Shown in pieces: positions 8,525 through 17,408 of a DNA stretch of 64,000 bases. How positions within the stretch are numbered: position 1 is the first letter of the stretch; each line of letters starts with the position of its first letter. The position numbers and the translations under genes are program-made. Source of the stretch: Candidatus Accumulibacter necessarius (GTDB taxonomy: Bacteria > Pseudomonadota > Gammaproteobacteria > Burkholderiales > Rhodocyclaceae); NCBI GenBank assembly GCA_017302435.1, contig JAFLDL010000003.1, positions 62,001-126,000 on the forward strand, read 5' to 3'. The notes beneath the pieces were generated by a model. The model was not told the origin of the DNA. It was given only the letters and a program-made list of their open reading frames with translations, and did no database searches.

Positions 8525-8549
8525 GGGCGCCGGCGCCGTGCCGGCGCCC
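8525..8549 (-). promoter_or_regulatory. Perfect stem-loop between pstS and phoU
   Basis: GGGCGCCGGC at 8525-8534 is exactly inverted at 8540-8549 with a five-base loop, lying just after the pstS stop codon. There is no T-tract, so it is not a plain terminator. In binding-protein operons such hairpins usually protect the upstream message from 3' decay, so the binding protein is made in excess of the permease. That role is inferred here. Confidence 0.6.
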
Positions 8550-8562
8550 GACCGCTAATGGC

Positions 8563-9438
8563 TTACTTGCACTTCACCTTCTTGACCGGTGCGTAGCCTT
8601 CCTTCTCGATGATGCACTGGCCGACGTCGCTCTTGATCCAGTCCATATATTTCTTCACCTCGCCGGTCGGCTCGCCGTTGGTGTACATGAACAGCGGCCG
8701 GGCGATCGGATAGGTACCGTCGAAGGCCGTCTGTTCGGTCGGCTTGACACAGGGCTTGCCGGCTGCGGGCGCGACGCAGAGTGCCTTCATGTGGTCGGTG
8801 ACGTACGCCAGGCCGCTGTAGCCGATTGCGCAGGGGGTTTTCTCGACCAGGTCGGCAACGTCCTTGGAACCGTGCATGTCGAGCGTGCCCTGACGGAACT
8901 TGCCCTTCTCGCCGAGCACGGCCTCCTTGAAATAGGCGTAGGTACCGGAGTTGTTCTGCCGGCTGACGACCACGATCTCGCCCTTGCAGCCGGGAATCGT
9001 GATGCCGAGGTCGCTCCACTTGCTGGCGCCACCGTCGCGCCCGTAGATTTTCGCCAGGTCGGTGACGGTGATCGAGTCGGCCGGGAATTTCTTGTTGACG
9101 AAGATGGCGAGTGCGTCGTAACCAATGATGTGCTCGATCGGTTGCCGGCCCTTGGCCTGCGCTTCCTTGATCTCCTTCTCCGACATCTTGCGGCTGGAAT
9201 TGGCAATGTCGACGGTACCGTTGATCATCGCGGCAATACCGGTGCCGGAACCACCGCCGGACACCGCCACCGCCACCTTGGGATTGATCTTGCCGTACTG
9301 CTCAGCCAGTGACTGGGCCGCATTGACGAGGGTGTCCGAGCCCTTGTTCTGGATCTCGGTTCTGGCGGATGCGCCGGCGGCGGCCACCGCGCCGAGTGTC
9401 AGGACGGCAAGCTGGCGCAACATTGATCGAGAGGTCAT
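8563..9438 (-). CDS. pstS: Phosphate-binding periplasmic protein PstS
   Basis: A 291-residue exported protein with a signal peptide ending near AGASA. Phosphate-pocket motifs of the PstS family are present: GSDTLVN, AVSGGGSGTGIAAMINGTVDIANSSRKM and SRQNNSGTYAYFKEAVLG. It is the first gene of the operon pstS-phoU-pstC-pstA-pstB2-pstB1, and a divergent sensor kinase gene starts 266 bases away. Several Cys near the C-terminus (CVAPAAGKPC, QCIIEKE, KCK) could form disulphides. I could not find a convincing full Pho box upstream. Confidence 0.95.
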   Translation of the reverse strand: MTSRSMLRQLAVLTLGAVAAAGASARTEIQNKGSDTLVNAAQSLAEQYGKINPKVAVAVSGGGSGTGIAAMINGTVDIANSSRKMSEKEIKEAQAKGRQPIEHIIGYDALAIFVNKKFPADSITVTDLAKIYGRDGGASKWSDLGITIPGCKGEIVVVSRQNNSGTYAYFKEAVLGEKGKFRQGTLDMHGSKDVADLVEKTPCAIGYSGLAYVTDHMKALCVAPAAGKPCVKPTEQTAFDGTYPIARPLFMYTNGEPTGEVKKYMDWIKSDVGQCIIEKEGYAPVKKVKCK

Positions 9439-9704
9439 CTGTATTTCTCCGGGGATTGTTGGGTTGCTGGAATCGTCGCCTGCCGATGACAGGACGAGCC
9501 ATCATGGCAGGCTTCTGCGCGGCTGAAAATTCGGGCGGCAACGTAAGTGATGCTGCCAGTGCGGTGAGCGTCGGGACGTTCCTCGACTGACGCAGCAGCG
9601 GGCATCCGGGGCAGCCGTAAGGGAAACGCGTACGCAATTTGCCAATACCCAAACCGCCGCGGCACGGGCACAATGGGGACTCGATCAACCCGTCAGGGCC
9701 CCCT

Positions 9705-11288
9705 ATGCCGAAAACGGCGATCCGGCGGCTCGGTTGGCGCGACGCCCTGCTGCTCGTTGGCGGCTATCTCGCGCTTGACTGGGCAAGCCACATCCACCGT
9801 CTGCACGGACTCGATGTCACGCCATGGAGCCCGGCACCGGCACTCGGCCTGCTCTTTCTGGTGCGCTACGGCGGCCAGGCTGCGGCACCGCTGGCGCTGG
9901 CCATCCTCACCGCCGACGCGTGGGTGCGCGAGCTGTCGCTGCCCTGGCTGCTGGCCTGCGGCCTGGCGCTGCAACTCACCGCCGGCTACTGGCTGATCGC
10001 CGGGATCCTGAGGCGCCGGCTGGGCAGCAAGGGGATGTTCGTCAACCGGCGTGGCCTCATCGACTGGGTGACGATCACGGTCATCGGTACCCTGCTCAAC
10101 AGTCTGCTGTTCATTGCCGGGCTGACCCTGGCCGGATACCTGCCGCGCGGGGCTGCAGCCGAGGCGCTGCTGCCGTACTGGCTGGGTGACGTGGTCGGCG
10201 TTCTGATCTCGATGCCGCTGCTCGCCATGCTGCTCGACGAACGCGGCCGCGTCCGCCTGCGCCGCCTGCTCCTTGGCCGTGAATCGCTGAGCCTGCTGAC
10301 CACCGGCGGCGTCCTGGTATTCACCTTTGTCGCCGGCAAGATGACCGAGTTCAAGTACTTCCCGGTGCTGTTCCTGCCCATCGCCTGGGCAGCCGCCAGG
10401 CAGGGCCTGGCCGGCGCGGTGTTGACCATCGGTCTGACCCAGGTCGGCGTCATCCTGGCCACGCACCTGCTCGGCCTCTCCCCGCTCATTCTGATCGAAC
10501 TGGAAGTGCTGGTGCTGGTCCTCGCCCTGTCGGGATTCTTCATCGGCGTCGTCGTCGACGAGAAGCAGCGGCTGGGTGCCGAGTTGCAACAAACGCTGCG
10601 GCTCGCCGCGGCCGGCGAGATGGCAGGGGCGCTGTCACACGAACTGCATCAGCCGCTGACCGCACTGCTTGCCTACACGCGGGCGTGTCAGCAGTTGCTC
10701 GCACAAGGAGAGAGCGGCGAACGACTGCGCGACGTGATTGATCGTGTGGTGGCCGAATCGCAGCGCGCGGCCGAAGTGGTCAGTCGCCTGCGCGACTTCT
10801 TTCGCACCGGTACGACCCGGCTCGAGCGGATCTGGCTGCGCGAACTGCTGTCGTCGGCGGCCTCGCGCTTTGCCGCGCAAGCGAAGCAGCAAGGTGTCGA
10901 GCTGCAGCTGCAGCCAGCGCCACCGTGCGCGCTGTGGGCCGACCGACTGCAGCTCGAAGTGGTCTTGCGCAACCTGCTCGCCAACGCCTTCGAGGCGGCT
11001 GCCGAACGACCGGAGGCAAGGCGTCAGGTGCGCGTTTCGGCACAGCAGGACAGCGCTGGAAGTGTCTGCATCACGATCGAGGACAGCGGGGCAGGCGTAT
11101 CGGAGGAAATGGTGGAACATCTGTTCGAAGCGTTTCAATCATCGAAGGCCAGCGGCATGGGGCTTGGCCTGCCGATCAGCCGGGCGATCATCGAGGCGCA
11201 CGGCGGTACGCTGTGGGCCGAGGTGGCCGATCACGGCGTGTTCAAGGTGGTTCTGCCGATCGGGGAGGCAGCCGACCATGCCACATAG
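9705..11288 (+). CDS. MASE1-domain sensor histidine kinase
   Basis: About 527 residues from the chosen start MPKTAIRR. Eight or so hydrophobic segments cover residues 10-300 (MASE1-like: WRDALLLVGGYLALDW, WSPAPALGLLFLVRYG, LPYWLGDVVGVLISMPLLAML). An H-box ALSHELHQPLTALLAYTRAC follows near residue 310. The catalytic ATPase has an N-box (LLANAFEAA), GAGVSE and MGLGLPISRAIIEAHGG. It overlaps the response regulator gene by 11 bases, so the two form a two-component pair. The HQPL type of H-box and FixJ-like partner are as in the DctB/FixL/TodS-related class. The signal sensed is unknown. It is divergent from pstS. Confidence 0.88.
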   Translation: MPKTAIRRLGWRDALLLVGGYLALDWASHIHRLHGLDVTPWSPAPALGLLFLVRYGGQAAAPLALAILTADAWVRELSLPWLLACGLALQLTAGYWLIAGILRRRLGSKGMFVNRRGLIDWVTITVIGTLLNSLLFIAGLTLAGYLPRGAAAEALLPYWLGDVVGVLISMPLLAMLLDERGRVRLRRLLLGRESLSLLTTGGVLVFTFVAGKMTEFKYFPVLFLPIAWAAARQGLAGAVLTIGLTQVGVILATHLLGLSPLILIELEVLVLVLALSGFFIGVVVDEKQRLGAELQQTLRLAAAGEMAGALSHELHQPLTALLAYTRACQQLLAQGESGERLRDVIDRVVAESQRAAEVVSRLRDFFRTGTTRLERIWLRELLSSAASRFAAQAKQQGVELQLQPAPPCALWADRLQLEVVLRNLLANAFEAAAERPEARRQVRVSAQQDSAGSVCITIEDSGAGVSEEMVEHLFEAFQSSKASGMGLGLPISRAIIEAHGGTLWAEVADHGVFKVVLPIGEAADHAT

Positions 11289-11901
11289 AGGAAACACGGT
11301 GTTCATCGTCGAGGATGATCATTCGGTGCGTGATGCGCTGGGACTCCTGCTGGGCCTGCAGGGTCTTTCTGTGGCGCTGTTCGCCGATGCCGAGAGCTTC
11401 CTTGCCGCCCGCCGTCCCGACTGGTACGGCTGCCTGCTGGTCGACATCCGCATGCCGGGTATGGATGGTCTCACCCTGCAGAAGCGTCTCCGGGAAAGTG
11501 GCTGCTGGCTGCCGGTGATCGTGATGACCGGCCACGGCGACGTCGAATCAGCGCGGCAGGCTTTCCGCAGCGATGCGGTCGACTTCCTCGAGAAACCGAT
11601 CGATCATGCCAGGCTCCTGTCGGCGATCGAAGAAGCATTCGCCCGCCAGGATCTGCGCGAGGACGATCAGGAGCGCAACGCCGCTACGGCGACGCTCCTG
11701 GATACCCTGACGCCACGCGAAAGGGAAGTCATGGAACAGGTGGTTGCCGGTCGGCACAATCGTGAGATCGCCCATCTACTGGACATCAGTCCGCGCACGG
11801 TTGAAGTGCACAAGGCGCGGTTGCTGGCCAAGCTGCAGGTCGACAGCATCGCCGATCTGGTTCGGCTGAGCTTGCGAGTCGCGGGCAAGAGCCGTGGCTG
11901 A
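11278..11901 (+). CDS. FixJ/NarL-type response regulator
   Basis: A 207-residue regulator starting at the ATG inside the end of the kinase gene. The receiver domain has acidic residues EDD (12-14), phospho-acceptor Asp56 in LLVDIRMPGMDG, Thr in VIVMTGHGD and Lys in LEKP. The output domain (LTPREREVMEQVVAGRHNREIAHLLDISPRTVEVHKARLLAKL) is a LuxR-type helix-turn-helix of the FixJ branch. Targets are unknown. The unusual genes directly downstream and the divergent pst operon are candidates by position only. Confidence 0.92.
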   Translation: MPHRGNTVFIVEDDHSVRDALGLLLGLQGLSVALFADAESFLAARRPDWYGCLLVDIRMPGMDGLTLQKRLRESGCWLPVIVMTGHGDVESARQAFRSDAVDFLEKPIDHARLLSAIEEAFARQDLREDDQERNAATATLLDTLTPREREVMEQVVAGRHNREIAHLLDISPRTVEVHKARLLAKLQVDSIADLVRLSLRVAGKSRG

Positions 11902-12057
11902 CCGTAGTTCCGTGCCCGCCAGAAGGCATCGGTTTGCCGTAATTCCTCGGCGCCCAGCGCCGGCGAGGGCGATGTCACAGCGCTGAAACCGCAGCGACAC
12001 ACGGATGACACAAGTGCCGCCTATGCTGCGCTGGTTCCCTTGCGAGGTTGTTCAAAC

Positions 12058-13998
12058 ATGACCGAAAAACTGAAGATCGTCGGCGCACTTGGCGAAGAGT
12101 CGCTATTGCTGCCGGCGCTGGTCAACGATGCGCTGACCGCCAACAACCGCGCCAAGTACTACTTTTCGCTGTTGCAGACGGCGCGGCTGCGTGCCGATCA
12201 TCTCGATCGTCCCTTCTCCTCCCTGCGGGAAGAGCGGCTGGCGTCATCGGTCGAGCACTCGGAACTGGACCAGGTGGTCGCCCTGGCGCGGCGCAACCCC
12301 GATGGTCTCTACCTGATTCCGCATGCGGACGAAATCCTGCGCCATCTGCTGGCGGCGCTGCGCGAAATGATCGCACCACTCGAGGCCGTCGCCGACGGCG
12401 TGGTGGCGGGCGGTTATCAGCAACGGCTGCAGGACTTGTCGGTCGCCGCCGCGACCGAGGACGACCTGATGGAAGGTGCCGCCATCGACGCCCTGACACG
12501 CGCCGACCGCCATCGCGGCGACAGCCTGCACCTGCTGGTGATCGATTTGCACAAGGAACTGAACGAGTTGCAGGTGGCGCTGGCCACCGAATCGGTCGAG
12601 GGCGCGATGACCTATGGCCTCGAGGCGGACGATCGTTCGCTGGTGGCCGCCTTTATGCGGGGGGTGCAGCGCACGGAGCCGCTCAAGTTCGATCATCCGG
12701 GGCTGGGAACGACTGCCACCCGCGCCGGCGGCGTGCTGGTGATCCAGAACGACATTGGCACCACCGATGCCCATGTCCTGGTGATTCGTGTCGCCGGGCT
12801 GAGCGTCACGACCCTGTACTCGGACGTGCACCTGCAGCGACTGACCTTTTTCGCGTCGCTTTTCGCGGCGTGGAAAGTACGCTGGGAAGACATCGTCTCA
12901 CGCCAGGACCGGGCGATGGAAGATGGTCTCTACCATCTCGCGGTCGCCCGTTACGTGGCGAGCGACCGCCAGAACCTGCAGTCCTTCCTCGCCTTCCTGG
13001 GCTCCCGGCTGGTCTTTCTGATCGACTGGAACAAGGCCCGCAAGCGTCTGCGCAGCCTGCTCGGCAAAGGCGAAGCGGTGGAACTGCTGAAGTGGGCGGC
13101 TGACGAGGATGTCGGCCACATGGGCTTCCTCAGGTGTGGCGGCGAGGACCTGATCTACCGCGGCCTGGCGCTGGCGGCCAGGGGGGAACTGCGGCCGGGC
13201 GTCTTCCTGCACGACCTCCTGCCTCGAAATCTAGCGCGGGAGTTCATGCAGTTCGTGCTGCGCACCGCGTCGGTCGGCTTGCGCGAGGGTAGGCAGGTAC
13301 TGCTGATCGAGGACGAGGTGGTGGTCGAACTGTCGCGCTTCTTTCGCGGCGCCGAGGAGCGGCTGCTCGACATGGCGGCCGAGCACGCGGCGCTGACCTG
13401 GGAAGTCGCCGCCGGGCTGCGCGACACCTTGCTGCGGGCGCGCCTCGCTGACTGGTCGCAACACTTCAGCGTGAACGCCGAGCGCGCCAAGCGCTGGGAG
13501 TCGCTGGCCGACGAACTCGTGCAGAGCGCCCGCGTGGCGCTGCGCCGCAGCGACTCCGCCGCCTTCGTCGCGCAGCTGATCGAGGCCGCCGACGAAGTGG
13601 TGGATTGCCTGGAGGATGCCGCGTTCCGGCTGACGACGCTGCCTGCCGATGGTCGCGGCGAACTCTGCCGTCAGCTCGAGGCGCTGTCGCGTCTGGTGGT
13701 TTCGGCGGCGCAGGAATACGTCAAGGTGGTGGCCACCGCCCGCATGGGGCGCGAGGCCGCTTCGCGGGAAGACATGCACGACCTGCTGGCAGCCATCCAT
13801 CGCATCGTCGCGCTCGAGCACGAATGCGACCATGCCCAGCGCGCCGCCGAGGCGGTGCTGGTCGCCAGGTCGGCGGACTTCCGCGAGCTCTACGTACTCT
13901 CGGAAACCGGCAAGAATCTCGAGCAGGCGGCCGACGAGCTGATGAGCGTCGCCCTGAAGTTCCGTGACCACGCCCTCAGCGACGTGGCTGCACACTAG
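12058..13998 (+). CDS. Large protein with C-terminal PhoU/DUF47-like helical domain
   Basis: About 646 residues from MTEKLK; an upstream in-frame ATG at 12040 is less likely. It is largely soluble. Residues about 10-430 match no family I know; they include a possible beta-rich core (AGGVLVIQNDIGTTDAHVLVIRVAGLSVTTLYSDVHLQ). Residues about 430-640 are long amphipathic helices with acidic motifs of the PhoU/DUF47 type (EAADEVVDCLEDAAFRL, ALEHECDHAQRAAEAV, LSETGKNLEQAADELMSVA). DUF47 proteins usually accompany Pit-type phosphate transporters; none is present here. The half-PPDK gene begins 11 bases after its stop, so the two are almost certainly co-translated. Role unknown; a phosphate-linked regulator is an inference. 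Confidence 0.7.
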   Translation: MTEKLKIVGALGEESLLLPALVNDALTANNRAKYYFSLLQTARLRADHLDRPFSSLREERLASSVEHSELDQVVALARRNPDGLYLIPHADEILRHLLAALREMIAPLEAVADGVVAGGYQQRLQDLSVAAATEDDLMEGAAIDALTRADRHRGDSLHLLVIDLHKELNELQVALATESVEGAMTYGLEADDRSLVAAFMRGVQRTEPLKFDHPGLGTTATRAGGVLVIQNDIGTTDAHVLVIRVAGLSVTTLYSDVHLQRLTFFASLFAAWKVRWEDIVSRQDRAMEDGLYHLAVARYVASDRQNLQSFLAFLGSRLVFLIDWNKARKRLRSLLGKGEAVELLKWAADEDVGHMGFLRCGGEDLIYRGLALAARGELRPGVFLHDLLPRNLAREFMQFVLRTASVGLREGRQVLLIEDEVVVELSRFFRGAEERLLDMAAEHAALTWEVAAGLRDTLLRARLADWSQHFSVNAERAKRWESLADELVQSARVALRRSDSAAFVAQLIEAADEVVDCLEDAAFRLTTLPADGRGELCRQLEALSRLVVSAAQEYVKVVATARMGREAASREDMHDLLAAIHRIVALEHECDHAQRAAEAVLVARSADFRELYVLSETGKNLEQAADELMSVALKFRDHALSDVAAH

Positions 13999-14009
13999 GA
14001 GAAGAAGCG

Positions 14010-15671
14010 ATGAATGCAACCCCCGCAACGCCGCGTACCCTGTTCTTCATCGGCGGCAGGAACCCGGTCGCCAAGCCCGGCAGCGTCGAGGAGATGGGCT
14101 TCAAGGCCAGCAACCTGGCCGCCATGGCTGCTGCCGGTTTGCCGGTGCCGCAGGCCTTTGTTCTGTCTACCCGCTTTGCCAGCCATTTCCAGGAGGCGAC
14201 CGGCGGTGCGCCGGGCGAGCTGCGCGATGCACTGGCCGAAGGCATCCGCCACATCGAGCGCGAGAGCCGGCTGTGCTTCGGCGGACGCCGCCGGCCGCTG
14301 CTGGTCTCGGTGCGTAGCGGCGCCCCGGTGTCGATGCCCGGAATGATGGAGACCCTGCTCGATGTCGGGGTCAACGACGTCACCGTCGAGGCGATCATCC
14401 GCAGTACCGGCAATCCACGTCTGGCCTGGGACTGCTACCGGCGCCTGGTGCAGGGTTTCGCCGAGGTGGTGCATGAATGTCCGCCGCACCCCTTCGCCGC
14501 GCGGCTTGACGCCTGTCTGGCCGAGTGCGGTGCCGCCAGCACGCGCGAAATCGATTTTCTCAGCCTGGCTGCGCTGACCCGCGATTTCCTCAGCCTGTTC
14601 GAGGAACATACCGGCGCCCCCTTCCCGCAGGATCCGCTGCAGCAACTCGAGGCCGCAGCGCTGGCGGTGATCCGCTCGTGGCAGGGTGCGAAGGCGGTTA
14701 GTTACCGCCGCGCGCGCGGCATCAACGAGGGCCTGGGGACGGCGGTGACGGTGCAGCGCATGGTCTTCGGCAACGCCGGCGGCCTGTCCGGCGCCGGCGT
14801 CGCCTTTTCCCGCGACCCGTCGACCGGCGCGAACGGGCTGTACATGGATTTCCTGTTCAACGCGCAGGGCGAGGACGTGGTCTCGGGGCGGCACGCGCTG
14901 GAGGCCGAGGTGCCGCTGGGCAGGCTCCTGCCGGATACCCTGAGCGAGCTCGAAGGGGTGGCGCGGGCGCTGGAGTTGCAGTTCCGTGACGCGCAGGAGT
15001 TCGAGTTCACCATCGAGGACGCGACGCTGTTCCTGTTGCAGACGCGCAGCGCCAAGCGCACTCCCTGGGCCAGCCTGCGCATCGCCGTCGAGCAGGTCGA
15101 GGCCGGCCTGATCTCGGCGCAGGAAGGTCTTGCCCGGCTCGCCGGCGTCGATCTGGAGGGCGTCGAGGAGCTTGCCATCGCCCGGCCCGAGGAGCTCGAT
15201 TTTCTTGCCGGGGCGGTGACTGCCGGGGTCGGCATCGCGGTCGGGCGCATCGCCCTGGATGTTGAAGCCGCGCAGCGACTGGCCGCCGAGGGTGACGAAG
15301 TGATCCTTCTGCGCCACGAGACGGCGACTTCAGACATCGACGGCATCGTGGCCTGCGCCGGGATACTCACCGCCGTCGGCGGGCGAACCTCGCACGCGGC
15401 GGTGGTCGCGCGGCAGCTCGGCAAGGTGTGCCTGGTCGGCTGCAGCGAGCTGGTGCTGGACCTCCCCGCGCGTTGCTGCCGGATCGCCGGCCGCGTGCTC
15501 GCCGAAGGCGACTGGCTCTGCCTCGACGGCCACAGCGGACGCGTTTTTGCCGGCCAGCCGGCGTTGCTCCGCCGGCGGCCCATCGAGTGGTTGCAGCTGG
15601 TTGCCGGCTGGCAGCGGGCCTGTTCGGCGAGCCCCGGGCAGGAAGCAGCAGGTGTGGCGCAGGCCGCCTGA
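14010..15671 (+). CDS. Half-length pyruvate phosphate dikinase (ATP-grasp plus phosphohistidine domain)
   Basis: A 553-residue protein; PPDK is about 880. The nucleotide domain is clearly PPDK-type: GFKASNLAAMAAAGLPVP, LLVSVRSGAPVSMPGMMETLLDVG (98-121), SGAGVAFSRDPSTGANGLY, LFNAQGEDVVSG and LLQTRSAKRT. The swivelling domain has the catalytic motif GGRTSHAAVVARQLGKVCLVGC with His462. The protein then ends after about 60 residues: the C-terminal PEP/pyruvate TIM barrel is missing. What remains could transfer phosphate from ATP to His462, but the acceptor is unknown. Other members of the superfamily (PEP synthase, glucan dikinase, rifampin phosphotransferase) carry the acceptor domain in the same chain. 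It has GGAGAAG upstream and follows the DUF47-like gene closely. Confidence 0.88.
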   Translation: MNATPATPRTLFFIGGRNPVAKPGSVEEMGFKASNLAAMAAAGLPVPQAFVLSTRFASHFQEATGGAPGELRDALAEGIRHIERESRLCFGGRRRPLLVSVRSGAPVSMPGMMETLLDVGVNDVTVEAIIRSTGNPRLAWDCYRRLVQGFAEVVHECPPHPFAARLDACLAECGAASTREIDFLSLAALTRDFLSLFEEHTGAPFPQDPLQQLEAAALAVIRSWQGAKAVSYRRARGINEGLGTAVTVQRMVFGNAGGLSGAGVAFSRDPSTGANGLYMDFLFNAQGEDVVSGRHALEAEVPLGRLLPDTLSELEGVARALELQFRDAQEFEFTIEDATLFLLQTRSAKRTPWASLRIAVEQVEAGLISAQEGLARLAGVDLEGVEELAIARPEELDFLAGAVTAGVGIAVGRIALDVEAAQRLAAEGDEVILLRHETATSDIDGIVACAGILTAVGGRTSHAAVVARQLGKVCLVGCSELVLDLPARCCRIAGRVLAEGDWLCLDGHSGRVFAGQPALLRRRPIEWLQLVAGWQRACSASPGQEAAGVAQAA

Positions 15672-15724
15672 GCGGCCGCTGTCGATTTGGGCGATTTCCA
15701 GAGATCGAGAGACCGCCAAACGAT

Positions 15725-15757
15725 CGCCGGCATACCCGCGAAAGCGGGGAGCCACCG
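15725..15757. repeat. REP-like palindromic element
   Basis: Contains CCCGC-GAAA-GCGGG (15735-15748) flanked by CATA and GAGCCACCG. It resembles the dispersed CATTCCCGCGAAAGCGGGAATCC elements of proteobacteria. It lies between two convergent genes, where it may also act as a weak transcript end. Confidence 0.5.
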
Positions 15758-15818
15758 TCCGGCCCGATGTAGTCCGGTTAAGGCCAACGTCGCGCCGGCG
15801 ATGGTACGGTTGGATTTC

Positions 15819-16439
15819 CTATCCGTCTGCGTAATGCGAGACGTCATTGAACAAGCTCAAGCGGGCGCGTACCTCGCTCATGAAGTCGAGAATGTTCAGC
15901 GCTGCGGGGCTCTGCTCCAGGCGGTCGCGATAGCCCCGCAGGTCGAAGCCCAGCAGGCTGCTGATCAGCAGTCGGTTGGTTCCCTTGTGGGATACCAGCA
16001 GCACTGTGCCGTGGCGATGCCGCTCGACTATCCCGCGCATCGCTGGCAATGCACGGTTGAGCACATTGATACCGGATTCTCCACCCAGGGGCGAGATGAC
16101 GAACGGATCCTCCTGCCAGACGGCGTACTCGGACGGAAACCTGCTCTCGACCTCGGATCGACGCAGCCCCTCCCAGTGGCCATAATCGATCTCGCGCAGC
16201 GCGGGCTCGGCTATCGGCTCCAGACCGTGGGGAAGCGCCAGGGTGCGCGCGGTTTCCATGGTGCGGCGTAGCGGACTGGCGTAGACGGCATCCAGCTTCG
16301 CTCGTTTCAGCCGCTCTGCCAGGCATGCCGCCTGTCTACGGCCCTCGGCGGAGAGGGGCACATCAGAGGAACCGGCGAATCGGTCTTCGGCGGTGAGACC
16401 GGTGGCGCCGTGGCGCACCAGGTAGATTCTGGTCGGCAT
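15819..16439 (-). CDS. Histidine phosphatase (phosphoglycerate mutase-like)
   Basis: A 206-residue protein of the RHG superfamily. LVRHGATG gives catalytic His9, SPLRRTMETARTL and EIDYGHWEG give the second Arg and Glu, and LLVSHKGTNRLLI gives the second His. The length fits CobC/PhoE/GpmB-type broad phosphatases. The substrate cannot be read from the sequence. It is last in a minus-strand run after carbonic anhydrase, with 32 bases between the two. Confidence 0.9.
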   Translation of the reverse strand: MPTRIYLVRHGATGLTAEDRFAGSSDVPLSAEGRRQAACLAERLKRAKLDAVYASPLRRTMETARTLALPHGLEPIAEPALREIDYGHWEGLRRSEVESRFPSEYAVWQEDPFVISPLGGESGINVLNRALPAMRGIVERHRHGTVLLVSHKGTNRLLISSLLGFDLRGYRDRLEQSPAALNILDFMSEVRARLSLFNDVSHYADG

Positions 16440-16471
16440 GGGAGTTGGCCAGTTGTTCGTTCAGCCTGCGT

Positions 16472-17149
16472 CTATTCGCGGACGGTTGGATTCGTGGTGT
16501 AACGCGAATGGACCGCTGCCACCGCCTGGGCGATGACCGGATCAACTTCCTCTTCCTCGCGGAAAGAACCCTGCAGGTCTTGCAGGCGACCGTCTTCCAG
16601 GCCATAGATCCAGGCATGCAACATCAGGGGCTGGTGACGCTTCCAGGCGTCGCCGACCAGCGTGGTGCGGGCGACATTGCGCACCTGCTCGATCACGTTC
16701 AGTTCGCACAGGGCGCGCCAGCGGGTCGTGTTGTCCGGCAGCGCCGCCAGGAAATCCACGTGCCGATCGCGCGCATCCTGGATGTGGCGCAACCAGTTGT
16801 CGATCAATCCCAGGGAGGGCCCTTCCAGAGCCGCCCGGACACCGCCGCAGCCGTAGTGACCGCAAACGATGATGTGGCGGACCTTGAGCACATCGATGGC
16901 GTACTGCATCACTGACAGGCAGTTGAGGTCCGTATGCACCACGACGTTGGCGATATTCCGATGCACGAACACTTCGCCCGGCTGCAGGCCGGTGATCTGA
17001 TTGGCCGGCACCCGACTGTCCGAACATCCTATCCACAGGTACTCAGGGTCCTGCAAGCCGGCCAGACCGGCAAAAAAATTGGGGTCGGCTGTTCGCATCT
17101 CCTCAGCCCAGCGGGTATTGGCGGTAAACAGTTCAGGCAGATACTTCAT
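16472..17149 (-). CDS. Beta-carbonic anhydrase
   Basis: A 225-residue beta-class enzyme interconverting CO2 and bicarbonate. The zinc ligands are visible: Cys42 in WIGCSDSR (with the Asp44-Arg46 dyad), His98 and Cys101 in CGHYGCGG. The start was chosen at MKYLPELF with GGAG upstream; a frame extending to 17362 has no support. It is of the CynT/Can type. It lies downstream of the PEPCK-like gene, which suggests, but does not prove, a link to carboxylation chemistry. Confidence 0.94.
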   Translation of the reverse strand: MKYLPELFTANTRWAEEMRTADPNFFAGLAGLQDPEYLWIGCSDSRVPANQITGLQPGEVFVHRNIANVVVHTDLNCLSVMQYAIDVLKVRHIIVCGHYGCGGVRAALEGPSLGLIDNWLRHIQDARDRHVDFLAALPDNTTRWRALCELNVIEQVRNVARTTLVGDAWKRHQPLMLHAWIYGLEDGRLQDLQGSFREEEEVDPVIAQAVAAVHSRYTTNPTVRE

Positions 17150-17408
17150 ACCGGAGTCTCTCCATAAGTGGACGCATGCTGGTGGCGACTTGCCGGACAT
17201 CGAACGCCGCGCCACGATACGGCGAACGAATAAGGAGTGCACCTGCCTGCCGGCAATCCGACCGGCTGCTGAACACCGGACGTTGGTCCGGGCAGCCGAT
17301 CGGAATCGGTCAGCCCAGCGCCCAGCGCCCAGCCGGTGCGACCCAAGCCAGTTGGCCGCCATGCGGGCAGGGACGACGTCATGCCTATCAAGGATCTGGA
17401 TTCCTGGC

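Noticed and set aside
9486-9510. CTGTCAT and CTGCCAT half-sites upstream of pstS (minus strand), possible Pho box
   Set aside because: The half-sites are 18 bases apart, not the 11-base phasing of PhoB repeats, and the intervening positions do not match. A Pho box is expected but this is not a convincing one.
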